NCBI RefSeq assembly: GCF_029873635.1
Contig: NC_080422.1
Coordinates: 57,199,889-57,263,888, forward strand
Direction: 5' to 3'
Length of the DNA: 64,000 nt
From: Malania oleifera
Taxonomy: Eukaryota > Streptophyta > Magnoliopsida > Santalales > Ximeniaceae
Part shown: piece after piece, positions 1 through 11,901 of the stretch
Numbering within the stretch: the first letter of the stretch is position 1
Layout: each line of letters starts with the position of its first letter
The notes under the pieces: generated by a model
What the model was told of the DNA's origin: nothing
Databases searched by the model: none
The model's input: only the letters and a program-made list of their open reading frames with translations
Position numbers and translations under genes: made by a program

Positions 1-364
1 GGAAACATGGCATTCTGTAAATACTATAATATACAGATCTGAATAAAAACTGTAATATACTAATCTGAATAAAAACTGTAATATACTGATCTGATAAATA
101 TCTGTGTATATCAGTCTATATCTGTATATACTGTATACCATGATATGCTGGAGAAAGCTGTATAAGTTCTAAATCAGATAAATATCTACTCAGGCCACAC
201 AAACATTACAAACTCTTATTCTGTAAAAACTGGATAATGAACTGCTATATGTATATATATAAAATCTCTGATAACATTGTTAAAACTCCAAGCATAGCAT
301 ATTTCCCTTACCTAGTTTATGAAAAGCCCCTTTTTCTGTATCTGGTCCCACACCCGTAGGCTTC
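1..364 (-). mobile_element. Truncated gypsy-type LTR (same family as the solo LTR at 2164-4226)
   Basis: The segment resembles 3180-3720 in the solo LTR just downstream. Both have runs of degenerate CTGTAATAT units and then the block AGCATAGCATATTTCCCTTA followed by a CCCC-rich stretch and a CCCGTAGG/CCCACAGG-like step. The similarity stops near 364, where Athila-type gag coding begins on the minus strand. The U3 end that carries the promoter and motif array in the intact relative is missing, so this is a fragment. Its other end lies outside the window. The boundary is accurate to perhaps 10 bp. Confidence 0.6.
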
Positions 365-2158
365 AAAAGATGGAATCTTGATCTTTACTTGCTTGAAGAT
401 TTCCTTAATTTCATTGTGGCATTTGTTCTTCTAACCAGCTACCAACCTCTGAGGATAGGGTACCACAGGTTGGTACTCCTTATTAGTCTTATCCTCTTTA
501 TTAACTAAATGCTTTGAATTTGAGTTTGCTTCATCTAATTTTTTTTTTACCTCATCTATCTTAGTTGCAATGTTAGGTGTTGGGGCAACTATTTGTTGAT
601 CAATGGGCATCTCAGGACGAGAAACTTCTTTTCCGCTCCTCAAGGTAATAATAGCCTTTGCCATTTCAATAGAATCCCCTGAAACAATATGCACTGGTTG
701 TTGTTGTTGTTGATATACCTAGGGATTAGGCTAAGGCTATGCAGGAAATTTCCCTTTTTCTAAGGTATTCAGTTGTATACTTATCTTATTAATAGTGTCT
801 CTCAGTTCATTGATGGCTTAAGTATTCTGATTGTTGGTCATAACGCGAATTTGTATGAATTTCTGAAACATATTCGCCATCTGCGTCATGCTATCATCAA
901 AAGATTTTTTTGATGGAATATGAGCTAAATTTGGTTGAAATCCTAGAGGTGCATAGCTTTGAGAGATCGATTGTGGTTGATACTGCTGTTGAGGAGTTGC
1001 AACTGGGTGATATAGCGGCTGCGGAGGTGGTGCATAAGATTGAGGAAGTTGCTTAAATAGTGAGGAAGATGGACCAGACTGATCATTCCTCTATGAGAAT
1101 TTTTGGTGATTCCCCTATCCTAGATTATTAGTGTTCGAGAATGGCTGATTTTGAGATTTGTTGACCCAGTTTGCTAACTGCATCTGATCAGATCCACTCT
1201 CCTGCAATATTGGTAGAAGCGGACAATCCTCCACTGATTTCACAGCTTTCACTTTCTCTGACTCCATAACCTCTAGACAAAGTAGCAACAAGAGCTCATA
1301 AATTAGTTTCTTCTTTGACCTTGTATCTACCTCCACCACTGATTGCTCTTAGAGGTTGTGCCGCCATTGGTTCCCGATCATATCGTGTGTTCCATTGTTG
1401 GGCACTTCAGCTAACTAATCAAAGAATGATAAAGCCCCATATGGTTCCTTGCTGAAGAACTCCTTGCATAGTCTGGACAAATTGTTTACATTCAGGGGTA
1501 AGAGCAGCATAAAAATAATTTACTAACCTCCAAGATTCGAATATGTGATGTGGACAAATATTCATCAGGTCCTTGAATCTCTCCCAACAAGCTTGGAAGG
1601 TCTCGTCGCCTTTCTGCATGAACTGATTGATCTACTCCTGTAGGTACTGGGTTCTCTGAAAAGGAAAGAACTTATGTAAGAACTCACACTGCATTTCAGT
1701 CCAGCTAGTAATAGAGTTTGGTTTTAGAGAATTAAACCAAAATTTTGCCTTATATTTCAAAGAAAAAGGAAACAAACAAAGTTTGACATACTCATCATTT
1801 CATATTAATGAAAGTGGTACAGACCAACTCAAAATCTATCAAATGCTGGTATGGACTCTTAGAATCCATCGCATGAAATTGGAGTATCACAGATAACATA
1901 CCATGCTTAATTGTGAAGTTCGGTGCATCTTGTTGTAAAACAATGTAAGAAGGTGTAGAAGTGTGTGTAGGCTGCAAAAAATCTTGAAGTGTACATGGTG
2001 CAGCCATTACTTCCTCAAAGAATTCTTCAAACAGATTACTCAAGTCAATTTCAAAATCACTCGTAAAAGTAACAGGAGAACAATCTGATTCTGTGCTTTA
2101 TGTGTCACTACTGGTGCTAAGTGAGATTTTAGACAGTCTATTCGAAAGATCTCGGACC
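365..2158 (-). pseudogene. gag: Athila/Tat-like gypsy gag, degenerate
   Basis: Read on the minus strand this gives the conserved order of an Athila-lineage Gag. First comes a TLQDFLQPTHTSTPS segment near 1940-2000, then the LFPFSLK-AK-WFNSL segment near 1700-1760. The core FQACWERFKDLMNICPHH lies near 1540-1610, a proline/glutamine-rich stretch near 950-1080, and the C-terminal TLRSGK motif near 630. It ends in an IFKQVKIKIPSFE segment near 365-400. Gag of this lineage forms the cytoplasmic particle that packages element RNA. The frame is interrupted by several stops and frame changes, so no full protein can be made. It belongs to the element whose PBS and 5' LTR lie at 4403-5991; the intervening 2164-4226 is a later solo LTR in the leader. 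Confidence 0.8.
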
Positions 2159-2163
2159 CAATA

Positions 2164-4226
2164 TGTAACGACCTGCTATTTCTTTAATATATATATATTT
2201 ATTTATATATTCATATACACAAATATTCTCTGCCTGTAATATTACTGATAATTTCTCATGCTCAAAGGATCACTGAAGAAACTCTAGGCACCATACATAT
2301 CTACACAGTGGTATATAAGAACTGGGAGCTACTATATACAATACCAGAAAGCTAACCTATTCTGAAATATATAGAGATTTACAATACAAAAATACCCAGT
2401 GACGTCACTATAATCTGAAAACTATCCCAAAACATTGGTATCTCAAAAATACCTACCCTTTCCTATATGGTAGTACAAGCTAATCTCCATCCAAGAGCCT
2501 GATTTGCGAGCCTAACTGGATCTCCTGAAAAATAATAAGTCACTGGGATGAGTCGATGCTCAGTAAGAGGAAATATGCTATTACTAGTGTGTGGCGGCTA
2601 AGTTACACATTTGAAATACTAAAATAATACTGATACTGTAATCTGATAAGCTATACAGAATATGTAGAATATAATTTAAAACATAGCTGTGTATTTGAGT
2701 TTGCTATCTTAAAGTACTTCTAATATAATAGTATAAATTGCTGTCGTGTGATATATCTGTACATAGGAACTTCTGCTATACCCTGGGTTCTATATATCAT
2801 GATATATCCTCTCATAATAGGGTTGTGCAGCCCGTAGGCTGGACTTACTCTGGTTGGCCTATCAGGCAAGTCAATCTAAATCTCCAACATCCGCCAATTT
2901 GTGTAAATCTAGCCTACTACAATCACTCTGTGCCATATCTAACCTTTATCATCGTCTAACTGGCTACCTCAACCCAGAATGCTGGGGAGACTGCAATCTC
3001 TCCTCGCATGGTTAGATGAAATCCACATACTATCTAAGTCATGTGGTTGCACGTGTCTAAAATAGCAACGGTACCGTGCTCTACTGTATATCTCCATATG
3101 TAATATCCACAGGGGTCTGAAACTGTGTAATATAATATACATATATAAATATATAATCATCTTGCTGCTTTTAACATGATTTTAAAACAATCATAACACT
3201 ATAAATCTGAGCTGTAATATCTGAAACATCTATTTGAATTATCTGTAATATCTATTTAAAATATCTGTTTGTAATAACTATCTGTAATAGCTGTAATATC
3301 TGTCTGTAATTTCTGTCATATCTGTCTGAAATATCTATTTATCTGTCTAAAATATCTGTATATCTGTTTGAGTGTTATGGTTTAGAAATCATGTTATTTT
3401 GAGAAACGCTGTAAGTCTCATTCATTGTTATAATATGTATAACTGAATATCTGTAATACTCTAAAATATACATACTATATTGTAATAAACTCATGCCACA
3501 CATTTGGGAAATCAAAATCTCATGCTCAATTTATGTAATTCTATTGTAAAAATAATATTCATGCTATTCTGGAAAAATAATCTAATCTGCATACTTATAA
3601 TACACATTCATAATCTTTTGAAATATATAACAAAATTTCTAGCATAGCATATTTCCCTTACCTAAACTTTGGAAAAACCCCTACTGTACTCTAGCCCTAT
3701 ACCCACAGGGTTCCCTGTTCAATATCCTGAAAACATTATCCCTCAGAACAAAATATCAGTATTTCATTGCATACTACAATTCATATAACTGTGGGAAAGG
3801 TGAAAACTGGATAAAATACCTTACCCTGAAATTAGGAAGAATTTCAAACCATCTCCACCAACGATCAGTTCCGGCAGACTTGTAGAGAACTTTGCCAGGA
3901 GTGTCGTGGTGGCCTTAGATCTTCGATCCAGCAAGAAATGGAGCCGGGATCGAAGAGAGAAGGAGAGGAAGACATTTTAGAGAGAGAAAGAGAGTTTCTC
4001 ACGAAATTTATTGCTGAAAAATCCAAGTTTCAACTATTTATAGGGTTGGCTTCATCGACGAGTCTTGTAGAAAGTTCGTCGATGAACCTACACCCTCATC
4101 GACGAGTTTTAGTCTGCCTTAAACCCTCTCTTGGTATCTTCTCGTTGACGAGGTCCTCATGTATCCTCGTCGATGAATCCCTTGTGTTCGTCGACAAGGC
4201 CCTAATTAATTCATTGGTTTGTTACA
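2164..4226 (-). mobile_element. Solo LTR, gypsy-type (TGTAAC...GTTACA), TSD CAATA
   Basis: The LTR begins TGTAACGACC at 2164 and ends GTTACA at 4226. It is flanked by a perfect 5-bp duplication, CAATA, at 2159-2163 and 4227-4231, and no internal region is present, so it is a solo LTR left by LTR-LTR recombination. Orientation is minus: a TATAAATA box read on the minus strand lies at 4035-4042, with a palindrome array upstream of it at 4051-4198. The reverse complement of the solo LTR at 41940-44035 belongs to the same family. It sits in the leader of the Athila-like element, between PBS and gag. Confidence 0.9.
4035..4198 (-). promoter_or_regulatory. LTR promoter: TATA box with CTCGTCGACGAG array upstream
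   Basis: On the minus strand TATAAATA (4035-4042) is preceded upstream by about six copies of a 10-12 bp palindromic motif, consensus CTCGTCGACGAG. Variants include ATCGACGAG, TCGTCGATGAA, TCGTTGACGAG and TCGTCGACAAG, spaced irregularly by 10-40 bp. The related plus-strand LTR at 41940 has the same arrangement. The position suggests transcription-factor or recognition sites in U3. This is inference. Confidence 0.6.
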
Positions 4227-4231
4227 CAATA

Positions 4232-4425
4232 CATCAAACATCAATTCAAACAGTAGAAATTCACCAACACAGCAATAAACAAGCATGATCAAATTTTTCA
4301 AAATTTTCAAATTTTTTATTTTTTATTTTTTTATTTTTATTTTTTTCATTAAAAATAAAAAATAATTGGAAAAACACAAATTTTGAAATTAAATATGGCA
4401 CTCCCCGACAACAGCGCTAAAAACA
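4232..4425 (-). other. Leader and degenerate primer-binding site of the Athila-like element
   Basis: Immediately inside the LTR at 4426 the minus strand carries a sequence (4403-4419) resembling the TGGCGCCGTTG-type PBS usual in Athila/Tat elements. Here it reads TAGCGCTGTTGTCGGGG, with a 6-nt gap to the LTR. The remainder (4232-4402) is very AT-rich leader with homopolymeric runs and no coding signal. The PBS on the left side of the LTR fixes the LTR at 4426-5991 as the 5' LTR of a minus-strand element extending off the left edge of the window. Confidence 0.65.
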
Positions 4426-5991
4426 TGACTCACTTTAAAAATGAGCAGTTCGGAAGCTATCATAAGTATAAGAGTTCAGTCGTGTAATACTTAGTCCAAG
4501 GGCCAGATTGTCTCCATAGGGAATGCAGTCTAATTCCAAATTTTGCATAATTCCAACAGAAAATAAGAAACCAAAGGTTTACTAAATACAGCTCAGATTC
4601 AGGTTTTCTCGGATATTTGAGATTTTTTTTGACGAATTAAAGCAATGTGAAATTTAAATTATGAGTTCTAACACGCACTAAATTAACAATGAGAAACAAT
4701 CCTATGTCTAATCAGCTAGACAAGAATTAAATCCCGTATTGAATCTTCAAAGAAAAAAACTAAAAATGATAACTTCACTACGTAATTTAAGCATGCAACT
4801 TTAAAAAAGAAACTCAATCAATTACGAACTCAAACAAAAACTAAATTTTTAATGTAATCAAGAATGCAAACTTAACTCTTTAACAATTAAATAATAAATG
4901 GAAACAAAATAAAAATTAAAACTTTAATCAAACTGAAATTTAAATAAATAAAACCCAACAAAAGTTAAATTCTAGAGAAGACAACAAATTTAAATCCTAA
5001 AGAATATATTTTTTTCTTTTTTTTAAGAGAACAAACCGAACTTTAACAAAAAGATAACCCAAGAAAAAACTTAACTCTAATGAAAATATTAATTAAGAAA
5101 AGAAAGAAATAATTAAACTTTAATAATAATAACCAAACAAATATTCAAAAGTTCAAAACTTTAACAGAATTTCAACTGAAAATTAATAATATTCAATTAA
5201 CTAATTAAAAGAAAGAATAAAAAAGAGAAAGAAAGAGAGAAGTGTGGCTTGCCGTGAGTGTTGAAGCAGCAACACAGGCTGTGTAGAGGGGAGTGGCCTC
5301 GGATTGGCTTCCAGTAGCACACACATGGGTCTCGAGTTGCAACTTCAACACAACTACAGCAGCTTCGGGTTTGCAGGAATTGAACGGCAGTAGTAGGAGC
5401 AATGGAGTCTTCTCGGCTTGGCCTTTGGCAACAGCCACACATAGTAGCAGAGCAGAGAGCACACTCGGGAGGAGAAGGGGTTCTTAGGTCCTTTGGTTGG
5501 TAGCACAAAGCAGCAGTTGGGGCTTCAGTCTGAGGGAGTTGTAGCAGCAAGGGAGAAGAAGAGAAAGGAATGAGGGAGAGGAAGAGAAAGGGAGTGCTAA
5601 AGAGAGACGAGAGGGACAGAGAGTTAGAGAGAATAGAAGAAGGAGGTTGAGAGGGAGAAGAGAAAGCAAGAGAAGAGAATGAGAATGAGATGAAGAGAAG
5701 GGAAAGGAAAGTTGAGAGAATTCTCTCGGCTTTCCACAGCATGTTGAATTATCTCGATCGGAGCTCGAATGAGAAAGTTACGCCCAGATTACAAAGTAAT
5801 GTCGACTTGAATGTCCAATAGTTGCCCTGCAATAATAAAATACCAAAAATTCATGACTTATTCAATAAAACCCAAACATTATATATAGAACACAACGTTA
5901 AAATATTGAGTATAATTAGGCATTTAATTAAAAATATAATCCTTAATACATGAAGTTAAACACCTAATTATGTAATTTAGGCCTGTAATCA
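4426..5991 (-). mobile_element. 5' LTR of the minus-strand Athila-like element
   Basis: The LTR runs from TGACTC (4426) to GTAATCA (5991). The last 70 bp closely match the right end of the solo LTR at 38832-40680, including a TATATAA promoter read on the minus strand near 5870, so U3 is only about 100 bp and R-U5 is long. The middle (5200-5740) is a purine-rich plus strand that gives long spurious Leu/Ser/Pro reading frames on the minus strand. No motif array precedes this TATA box, unlike most other LTRs here. It was inserted into an older integrase sequence that resumes at 5992. Confidence 0.75.
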
Positions 5992-6498
5992 CCCCCAAAC
6001 ATCAAAAAGTTCAACCACTAAAATAGGGCTCAAAGGCATCATGTCATGCCGGGAGATGTTCCCGGTCTGTTGACACCGTGAACATGATTTACAAAACTTG
6101 TGAGCATCCCAAAAACGTGTTGGCCCGAAGAATTCACTCTGAAGTACTTTGGCTATAGTTTTCTTCCCACTGAAGTGGCCACCATATTCTAAAGTATGAA
6201 AAAATTACAAAATGATGTGGTACTCACTTTCAAGGACACAACGTCGAATGATTGTGTCTGGGCCTATTTTAAACAGATGCAGGTCTTCCCATATGTATTG
6301 GTGCACTTGGGAAAAGAACTTGTCTTTCTCTCGCCATTTCTAATCATGAGGGATAACTCCCATTGCTAAGCAGTTAGCAATCGAAGCAAACCACAAGAGC
6401 TGGGAAGACATGGTAAAAAGCTGCTCATCGAGAAAGGAATCTTGAGCTGGATAGGGGTCGGTAAACCCCTGATTACGCCCAAAGAGTAATGCGGTAGT
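5992..6498 (-). pseudogene. pol: Gypsy integrase N-terminal (H2C2 zinc-finger) fragment
   Basis: The minus-strand translation shows the RNase H-integrase linker (DSFLDEQLF, then LLWFASIANCL), then WREKDKFFSQVHQYIWEDLHLFK, then the zinc-binding motif GGHFSGKKTIAKVLQSEFF followed by CKSCSRCQQTGNIS. It ends at ...ELFDVWG exactly where the LTR at 4426-5991 abuts. The catalytic core that should follow is absent from the window, presumably displaced left by that insertion. One in-frame stop is visible before the zinc finger. The other edge is cut by the LTR at 6499. It is a remnant of an Athila/Tat-like pol and part of no complete element here. Confidence 0.8.
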
Positions 6499-7801
6499 TG
6501 TTGCATAACTTTAGGGTGTCAATTCCTTATAGAGACAAATTAAAAGAATAGTAGAAGGAACAAAGAAACTAAAGAAAAATATTAAATGATTGATGGTGAA
6601 CAAAGATAAATTTTAAATGCAAATTAAAGTGAAGCAAAGTGACTAACGGAAAAAGTACCCAAATTTGATGAATAGTAAAGCGTCGGGAATCCATTGCACA
6701 AATCCAGTATTTTAATTATTCTTAATTCATTGAATAACTCAATTGGGAACTTAATTCCCAAAATTCCCCATCGGAAGGTATAGATTTATAAACCAAAATT
6801 AAACCAAATGTAACCCTTTGAAAAATCATCCACCACTTTTAGAATAAGTAAATTATTATCCCTATTGAGAAAATCCAACGACAACAATATACTCAAGGAG
6901 CGATGTTACAGCAAAGAAGTAAATCAATATAGATAAATAATTGATCCAAACATAATCAAAGAACTAATCCATTCAATAGAAAAAGCATGACTAAATCCAG
7001 AAACAGAATAAAATTTATGATTATTTGGAGAAGAAAACATCAACAATGAATTGAGAATGATAAAACAAAGGAGTTTAGTAATTAAAAATCAAATACATAA
7101 ATTAAAAATAAATTGAAAATATCATCTAGTATGCAAGTTCATTCTTAACCCTACTTAAGAATTTAGTTCTCCATACTAAGATGAAAGACAAATAATTTTT
7201 TTTAAGAGAAAACCTTCAAGTCTTCAGTCTCTCGCCTCCCCCTTCTTCATAAAAAGTTTTTCTTGTATATGTCCCTCCACAAAACCCTAAAAATGGAATA
7301 ATATAAAAAAAACGCTAAAAAATATCCTCTAGTTTAAGGGCTTGGATTGCGGCCCACGTTTGACCCAGTAAATGTCCTGATTAAAGAAATACTATCTCAG
7401 AATGAATTGTAGCTCTTTCCGTAAGATTTCCAATGCCACTTGAATCACACCAATCCAATATCAGACGAGAGAGTTATGAGTAAAATACGAAAATATGTCA
7501 AGGCTGTCTCCTAGAGAATTTCGGACTTGGACTTCTTGCAATTTCCTTTTGTGTTTTTTTTTTCCTTTCCTTGATCCAAATTGCTCTCAAAACCCATAAG
7601 AGTCCTCCTTTGAATTTGACTGGGATTTGACTTACTTTTTTATAAAATCTGAAATCAAACGTAAAAATCTGCTTAGGAGTATCCCAAAGTAAATAGAAAC
7701 TCAATTCAAGAATACACATTAATTCCAATGATTTCTATTCACATTTTAGCATTTTAATCCAATAATGGGGGTATTTAGAGAGCACTTTCGTACACTCATC
7801 A
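6499..7801 (-). mobile_element. 3' LTR of the minus-strand Athila/Tat-like element
   Basis: Its right end, ...CACTCATCA at 7801, is followed directly by a C-run (PPT on the minus strand). This is the same arrangement as ...CACATCA plus C-run at 28895. Its left end is taken as TGTTGCATAAC at 6499, where integrase coding of the older element stops being readable. Length is about 1.3 kb, close to the 1.35-kb LTRs of the element at 27547-59102. I see no clear motif array. The left boundary is less certain than the right. Confidence 0.65.
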
Positions 7802-9560
7802 CACCCCCAAACTTGCTCATTGCTAGTCCCTAGCAATATCCATGCAAAAGAGATGAAAGAGAGTAAGAAAATAATAAGATAGCTCATCAACTCACATTTT
7901 CCAAATTCACATATCAAAACAATCTTAGGAATTCAATAACCCTATCACAAGCAATCCACCTAAAGCAATCCATAGAGTCTGTGTGTGTTCCAAACTATAT
8001 CCATCTAACCAAAAATCCTGGCATATGCAACATCAAGAACATCTCAAGTGAAAGGTTCAACTCCATAACTCACGAGTATAAAAGTGTTTCGTACGAGAAT
8101 TCTATCTATGGAGTTGACAAGGGGTGTACACACACTCTCATGGGGAATTAGGCAATTATGTACAAGCAACAAGCAAACATTGATCTTATGATAGGAACAC
8201 TAACAAATGAGACTTCCACCACTCTTTCCAAAAGCTTACTTAGGATCTAAATAGTTAACACAAAAGGCTGTAACATGGCTTGGGTTCGAGACTATATGAA
8301 AAAAAAATGGAAAGGATTCAAAAGCTTCCAAGTACATACAAAGGGAATCTTATTAAATATCTCAGTAGACCACACTTCTCACTTGATGTACTCTCCAACT
8401 TTTCAAATAATTGAATAATAATGCTTTTCCTTCTTCTTCCTCCTTTTTTTTTTTCAACCATTTGATGAACAAACACACACCACTTTGGTGTTCTTGCCAT
8501 TGCTACCGAAATTTTCAGATCATCGAATAACAATGATTTTCCTTCTTCTTCCTTTTTTTTTTCAACAATTTGATGAACAAACACACACCACACTTTTGTA
8601 TTCTTGCCATTGCTACCAAACTTTTAGATCATCGAATAATAATGCTTTTCCTTCTTCTTCCTCATTTTTTTGGAATCCCAACACAAGAGAAAGAAAATGC
8701 AAATTCCACACTTAGTATACACTTGGAAGCAAAAAAAGGTAGAAAAATCAATGTATAAGCTACTCTAATGTGGAGAGGCATGGATGGTGTGGGCATATGA
8801 AAATAAAAAGCTACATGTGTTTATTGGCTCAAAGTTGGCTACTAGGAATTTATGATGGAAATGGTTAGCTTGAAAGGCCCAAACATTGATCCTAAGTTGA
8901 CCTTCGTCATATCCTAAGTATATCCACCATCTTACCATAAACCATGTAATGATATTCTCAAAAGAAGTGTCCAATTCAACAGATCAATGAACACTTATCA
9001 CAATTTATTGCATATGTCGGCTCTCAATCCTCTCCAAAACTCATATGAATACTTAAGCAAAAGAGTTCTCTAGCTACATGTGTCAAACCACCATCTTACC
9101 ACAAAACTTGGATGAGTGCATTAGGGGTTCTGTGAATGCTTCAGCAAAAAATGATTATGGTGGGTTTGGTGAATTCACGAAGATAGCTATGAATGAGAAT
9201 GAGTACACATGTGAAAAGAATGCATGTGTGATGCATTTGTTTTTTTTTTTTTTTTAAATTTGACACATGAAAATATGCCACAGAGTTCCAACAAGCACAA
9301 GCATTTTAAAATACTGAATTTGCACCACCTACACACCCCAACTTAAATAAAACATTGTCCTCAATGCTTAAGACTTAAAATTGAATGGGGAGTAGCTAAA
9401 AAAAGGTAGAATACACATGATGAGTGGTGTGGGTAGCTCACTAAGCACCAAAGATGGTAACCTGAAATGAAAAAATGAAGCTAACCTACAAACAAGAACA
9501 AAGAAAACAAAAAGAAGAAGAAAGAAAATAAGGGAAAACAAAAATAAAACAAATAAAGAA
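7802..9560 (-). other. PPT and long 3' non-coding region of the gypsy element
   Basis: Read on the minus strand, 7802-7812 is the polypurine tract GTTTGGGGGTG next to the LTR. About 1.7 kb between the PPT and the integrase shows no convincing coding sequence. It is AT-rich with homopolymer runs (for example poly-T at 9240-9255) and contains a tandem repeat at 8404-8680. Long non-coding stretches between pol and the 3' LTR are usual in Athila/Tat elements. Confidence 0.65.
8404..8680. repeat. About 110-bp tandem repeat, roughly 2.4 copies
   Basis: The block GAATAA(T/C)AATGCTTTTCC plus CTTCTTCTTCC, a T-run, then TTTGATGAACAAACACACACC and ATTCTTGCCATTGCTACC recurs. Copies start near 8411, 8523 and 8632, giving unit lengths of about 112 and 109 bp. 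The last copy is partial. It lies in the 3' non-coding region of the gypsy element. No function can be assigned. Confidence 0.8.
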
Positions 9561-9579
9561 AAACATACCTATGTAGTGT

Positions 9580-10984
9580 GGTCAAGGTTGATAGACCAGA
9601 TCCACAAGTGGAATGTCTTCCACTTACGAAACTTGCCTATCAATTAATACTTTAAGGTGTTGACCATTTACTTTAAAGATTCAACCATCTTTAGGATCCT
9701 CTATTTCTATCACCCCATTTGCAAAAACATTCTTCACTACAAAAGGGCTGGTCCACCTAGACCGAAGTTTTCCTGGGTGCTTATGGAGTTTAGAATCATA
9801 TAAGAACACTTGATAATTAGGCTATAAAGTTTTTCTTAAAATATTTTTATCATGAAATGCTTCCATTTTAGCCTTATAAATTCTATAATTCTCATATGCA
9901 TCATTTCTCAATTCCTCTAACTCGGTCAACTGAAATTTTCTAAGCTTACTTGCTTCTCTTATGTCAAAATTGAATTGCTTGATTGTCCAATAAGCTCGAT
10001 GCTCAAGCTCCACAGGTAAGTGGCAATGCTTTCCAAAAACAAGCCTATAAGGTGACATGCCTAAAGGAGTTTTGAAAGCTGTACGATAGGCCCAAATCGC
10101 ATCAACTAATCTCAAAGACCAATCTTTGCGATTCGGGTTAACCGTTTTTTTTTTTTCTAAAATTTTCTTAATTTCCCTATTTGCAAGTTCTACCTAGTCA
10201 CTTGTTTGGGGGTGGTAGGCAGTAGAGATCTTATGTAACACCCCATATTTTTTCATCAAATCCTCAAAAGAACAGTTGCAAAAATGTGTACCCTGGTCAC
10301 TAATAATAGCACGTAGTGTACCAAATCGAGATAACACATTCTCTTTGAGAAATTTAATTACCATCCTATTATCATTGCTCTTGCAAGCTACTGCCTCTAC
10401 CCATTTTGACACATAATCTACTACTACAATAATATATTGATATCCAAGAGAAGGAAGAAATGGTCCCATAAAATCAATGCCCCAACAATAAAAAATTTCA
10501 ATCACTAAAATTGAGTTTAAAGGCATCATATTACGTCGGGACATAACTCCAAACTTTTGAAACTTTTCATATAAGCAACAATAATTGTTTGCATCCTTAA
10601 ACAAGGTGGGCCAATAAAATCTACCGGTATCTCACCCGCAGCCAAATAATTCACAATATGAGCAAACCATGGTAGAGAAGTAATATAAAATAAATGCTCA
10701 TCGGGAAAATCATCCTTGATTGGAAAGTGGTCAGAGGTTTCCTCAAATGTAAGCCTCAAGAGATGGTCAGCCACTACGCTCTTTTCTCCTTTCTTGTCTT
10801 TGATGGTGATGTCAAACTCCTACAAAAGTAAAATCCACTATATTAGTCACACCTTAGTATCCTTCTTTGTAAGAAGGTACTTAAGGGCTGCATGATATGT
10901 GAAAATAATAATAGGAGAACCAATCAGGTAAGCACGAAACTTATCCAAAGGAAACATTACAAATAGCAACTCTTTTTCAGTAGT
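9580..10984 (-). pseudogene. pol: Gypsy RNase H (end) and integrase, with zinc-finger deletion
   Basis: Minus-strand order: an RNase H fragment TTEKELLFVMFPLDKF...LKYLLTKKD (10810-10984), the linker ADHLLRL...FPDEHLF near 10700-10770, then integrase. The core retains GIDFMGPF (first Asp, near 10460), SDQGTHF (second Asp, near 10285) and YHPQTS near 10215, with the NREIKKI Glu just after. The C-terminal part ends in the usual LRSRW-PFVVK segment near 9740-9770. Near 10620 the sequence jumps from the AGEIP linker straight to RFYWPTLFKDA, with a frame change. This removes about 70 residues including the H2C2 zinc finger. Stops elsewhere confirm that it is dead. The integrase would have inserted cDNA into the chromosome. 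Confidence 0.85.
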
Positions 10985-11429
10985 TGTTGACCTTATGGGT
11001 CATACCCTATTTTGATTATGACAAATACTCCGGTATTTAATGTCTATCAAGTTTGTGTGCAGGTTCATATTAGCTTGATGATTTGATGGCACGTGAAAAC
11101 TTGAAGACTGAAGACCAGAAGATTTATTTTATATTGTAATTCATGTTATATTTTGGGTCTGTAATAATTTCATTTCAAGGGTCTGTAATAGTAACTAGGG
11201 ATATGGTCTGTAATAATCTCTGCATGTCATGCATGTAAGATTTGTAAGCTCAAAATGACTGTAATTTGACCATAGGGTACGGTCGACCGATGTTGAATTT
11301 TTGGGACTAACTTAAAACGGCCTCAATAAGACCATAGCATGACTCTAGGTCCCAATACTCACACACATATCATATAATATATATGAGTGTTAAATCTATG
11401 CTTTAAATTGAACAATTATTAGGAATTTG

Positions 11430-11901
11430 AGAGAGCTCGGGTGACTGAACCCCTGAAGTTCAAAACTCCTCAGGCACTCGAATTGTTGAGAAGTCAACAG
11501 TTGATTTAGGCTCTCGGGCGACCAAACCATTTTGTGCATATTGTCCACAGGAGCCCGAATCCATCGAAAGGGACATTCCACCAACTCAGGCGACCAAACA
11601 CATGAGTTCGGGCCATCAAACATATGGCTGGGCACCCAAAGTTACGAAGCAATGCTACTGACTTTGATTCGGGTTGCCGAAGCATGACACGGGCGACCGA
11701 ATCTATTTAAATATCTCTTATTCCTATGTCTGTTTGGGCGATCGAACCACGGTTCAACCACCTGAACCTCGGCGGGTTAAAAATTATTTAACTGCAATAA
11801 AATTGAGTTAATTTGGGTTAAATGTGCTTAAGCATTTTTGAACTTTTCTAATAATACACAATAGGTCCCAAACGATTATATTTTAACCTTGTCTATAAAT
11901 A
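11430..11901 (+). promoter_or_regulatory. Motif array (TTCGGGCGACCGAA) and TATA box in 5' LTR
   Basis: About nine degenerate copies of an imperfect palindrome TTCGGGCGACCGAA occur between 11430 and 11785. Examples are CTCGGGTGACTGAAC, CTCGGGCGACCAAAC, CACGGGCGACCGAATC and TTGGGCGATCGAACC. Spacing is irregular, 20-60 bp. TATAAATA follows at 11894. An outlying copy GGTCGACCGA sits near 11281. The arrangement matches the other Sirevirus-like LTRs in the window, with a different motif in each. Confidence 0.65.

Noticed and set aside
2150-2163. PBS for the LTR at 2164 (CTCGGACCCAATA)
   Set aside because: The exact CAATA duplication on both sides shows a solo LTR, so the adjacent sequence is target.
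3938-4288. 116-residue plus-strand frame
   Set aside because: It runs antisense through U3 of a solo LTR and its target duplication. The apparent coding is the palindrome array.
5197-5742. 181-residue minus-strand frame, Leu/Ser/Pro-rich with a signal-peptide-like start
   Set aside because: It is the translation of a purine-rich tract inside an Athila-like LTR. There are no domains, and the composition is explained by low complexity.
5992-6000. C-run next to an LTR that looks like a PPT
   Set aside because: It is in frame with the integrase fragment (...FDVWG) and the LTR's PBS is on its other side, so it is target sequence.
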